A stretch of DNA of 20,998 bases from a virus: positions 1 to 20,998 of IMG/VR virus record IMGVR_UViG_3300048837_001626; one strand, given 5' to 3'. The translations under genes were made by a program, and so were the position numbers. The notes under the pieces were generated by a model that was given only the letters and a program-made list of their open reading frames with translations, did not search any database and was not told where the DNA came from. Shown here piece after piece: positions 20,336-20,998 of the stretch. How positions within the stretch are numbered: position 1 is the first letter of the stretch; each line of letters starts with the position of its first letter.

Positions 20336-20798
20336 AGCCGAACAGGTCCGGCTGGCTGGTGGTGAGGCCGCGCAGCTGGAGATACTTGTGCACGGCGCTC
20401 TCGCCGATGCCGAGCTTGCGCGCGATCTGCGCATAGCTCAGCCCTTCGGCGCGGTAGATCCAGATCCGCCAGGGCTTGGCCAGGGGCACCTTCACCGTCT
20501 CGCCGCCGCGCCATTCGGACAGGGCGCGCGCCGCATCCAGGCCGATGGCGCGCGCCAGCGCGCTGCCCTGGTTCACGCCCTTCGGGATCTTCACGCGCGT
20601 GCCGCCATGCGCCTCGATCAGCGCCAGCGTGGCGGCGGCGCCGATGCGGTCCGCCAGGAAGGCCAGCTCGGCCGGCGGCGGATGCGCCGCAAGCGCCTGC
20701 TGCCGCACGCCCCCGGGCGCGGCGGCGAAGCGATCGGCGCCACGGCGCGCGTCGTGGCGAAGGGACGCCTTCGGCGTGACGGCCGCGCGCGTTCTCAT
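20334..20798 (-). CDS. Mor/C-family transcription activator
   Basis: The 154-residue protein ends in a clear helix-turn-helix, GLSYAQIARKLGIGESAVHKYL (119-140), after an IPKGVNQGSALARAIG segment and the PPAELAFLADRIG...LIEAHGGTRV dimerisation-like region. This is the pattern of Mu Mor (middle) and C (late) activators, which bind dyads next to weak promoters and recruit RNA polymerase. The first 30 residues are Arg-rich, fit no family part, and overlap a dispersed repeat (20750-20782). A GTG at 20708 may therefore be the true start. For the ATG, AAGAGG lies nine bases upstream. It is followed directly by the endolysin leader. Confidence 0.82.
   Translation of the reverse strand: MRTRAAVTPKASLRHDARRGADRFAAAPGGVRQQALAAHPPPAELAFLADRIGAAATLALIEAHGGTRVKIPKGVNQGSALARAIGLDAARALSEWRGGETVKVPLAKPWRIWIYRAEGLSYAQIARKLGIGESAVHKYLQLRGLTTSQPDLFG
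20750..20782. repeat. Palindromic repeat shared with 4477-4509
   Basis: This copy aligns with 4477-4509 at 30 of 34 columns, sharing CGTCGTG, ACGCCTTCGGC and TGACGG. It lies inside the N-terminal coding part assigned to the activator, which suggests that the activator really starts downstream or that the repeat has been recruited as coding sequence. Confidence 0.5.
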
Positions 20799-20802
20799 GC
20801 GA

Positions 20803-20819
20803 CGACGCCTCTTGCGTCG
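20803..20819 (-). promoter_or_regulatory. Hairpin enclosing the activator ribosome-binding site
   Basis: CGACGC, a 5-base loop, and GCGTCG form a perfect 6-base-pair stem in the 68-base gap between the divergent genes. On the minus strand the loop reads AAGAG, the core of the proposed Shine-Dalgarno of the activator. It could limit activator translation, or be a small operator for a DNA-binding protein. No clear -35/-10 pair is visible in the gap. Confidence 0.35.
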
Positions 20820-20866
20820 CGGCGCCAGGCCGGCTTCTGATCGCGCCAGGAACGAAGGAGCCCCCG

Positions 20867-20998
20867 ATGCGTCGCCCCCTGATCGCCGCGCTGCTGCTGC
20901 TGCCCACGATGGCGGTCGCGCAGCAGCCTGCGCCGCCCGTGCCGGAGTGGAACGTCCAGGCCCACTGCGAACGTCAGAACCGCATCATGGCGACCGAG
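20867..20998 (+). CDS. Small secreted/periplasmic protein (N-terminal 44 residues; runs off window)
   Basis: This is the only supported plus-strand gene. It starts with ATG after GAAGGAG at a good distance and encodes MRRPLIAALLLLPTMAVAQQ, a standard signal peptide with a likely cut after AVA. A Pro-rich linker and WNVQAHCERQNRIMATE follow, with one cysteine. The Trp-x-Val-Gln-x-His-Cys start recalls small secreted proteins of alphaproteobacteria that end in a cysteine-containing helical domain, but the rest is not in the window. It is transcribed away from the activator. It may be a host gene flanking the phage or a lysogeny-expressed extra gene. Confidence 0.75.
   Translation, partial: MRRPLIAALLLLPTMAVAQQPAPPVPEWNVQAHCERQNRIMATE

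Noticed and set aside
20083-20907. Minus-strand frame of 274 codons covering activator and endolysin
   Set aside because: It is the wrong frame for both recognised proteins and is low-complexity throughout.
1-20998. tRNA, rRNA, CRISPR array, insertion sequence or phage attachment site
   Set aside because: I saw no cloverleaf, array, transposase or end duplication in the window; Mu-type ends would lie outside it.

Overview
The window is the late region of a Mu-like, contractile-tailed (myovirus-type) prophage in a very GC-rich bacterium. By eye the GC content is about 70%. Codon choice, the Ala/Arg/Pro-rich proteins and the style of the small secreted protein at the right edge suggest an alphaproteobacterium, possibly Acetobacteraceae (Roseomonas-like). 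That host assignment is inference, because no host marker gene is present. Every confident phage gene lies on the minus strand, so the phage reads from right to left.

Layout in reading order. (1) 20334-20798: a Mor/C-family activator, the type that switches on middle or late transcription in Mu. (2) 20278-18463: a lysis cassette (GH19 endolysin and LL-H-type holin), followed by Mu gp25/gp26-like small proteins. (3) 18456-16232: DNA packaging (gp27-like small and gp28-like large terminase). (4) 16235-14621: an accessory block with a DNA methyltransferase and three unrecognised small genes. (5) 14607-11690: portal, a tiny cysteine-rich ORF, the F-like minor head protein and the gpG-like morphogenesis protein. 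(6) 11693-11433: a XRE/Cro-type regulator inside the structural operon. (7) 11263-8577: protease with a probable nested scaffold, a DUF2190 decoration-type protein, the major capsid protein and a small head protein. (8) 8566-1: neck and tail: gp36-like, gp37-like, DUF2635, sheath, tube, a tail assembly chaperone with a probable -1 frameshift, tape measure, gpN-like, and the start of a gpP-like baseplate hub cut by the window edge. A single plus-strand gene with a signal peptide begins at 20867 and runs off the right end.

Most genes are joined by 4-base ATGA or GTGA overlaps, which implies long, translationally coupled operons. Gaps between genes are few, and most of the larger ones contain structured repeats. 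The starts of the endolysin, protease and tape-measure genes share a leader with a GC-rich dyad (CCCC...GGGG) and an octamer GCGATCCT at identical distances from the ATG, and none of the three has a Shine-Dalgarno sequence. In Mu, late promoters precede lys, I and P, so these are good candidates for the activator-dependent late promoters of this phage.

The most unusual protein is at 6270-8117. A gp37-type (putative tail terminator) domain is fused in frame to a complete SGNH/GDSL-hydrolase domain and a further beta-rich C-terminal region.
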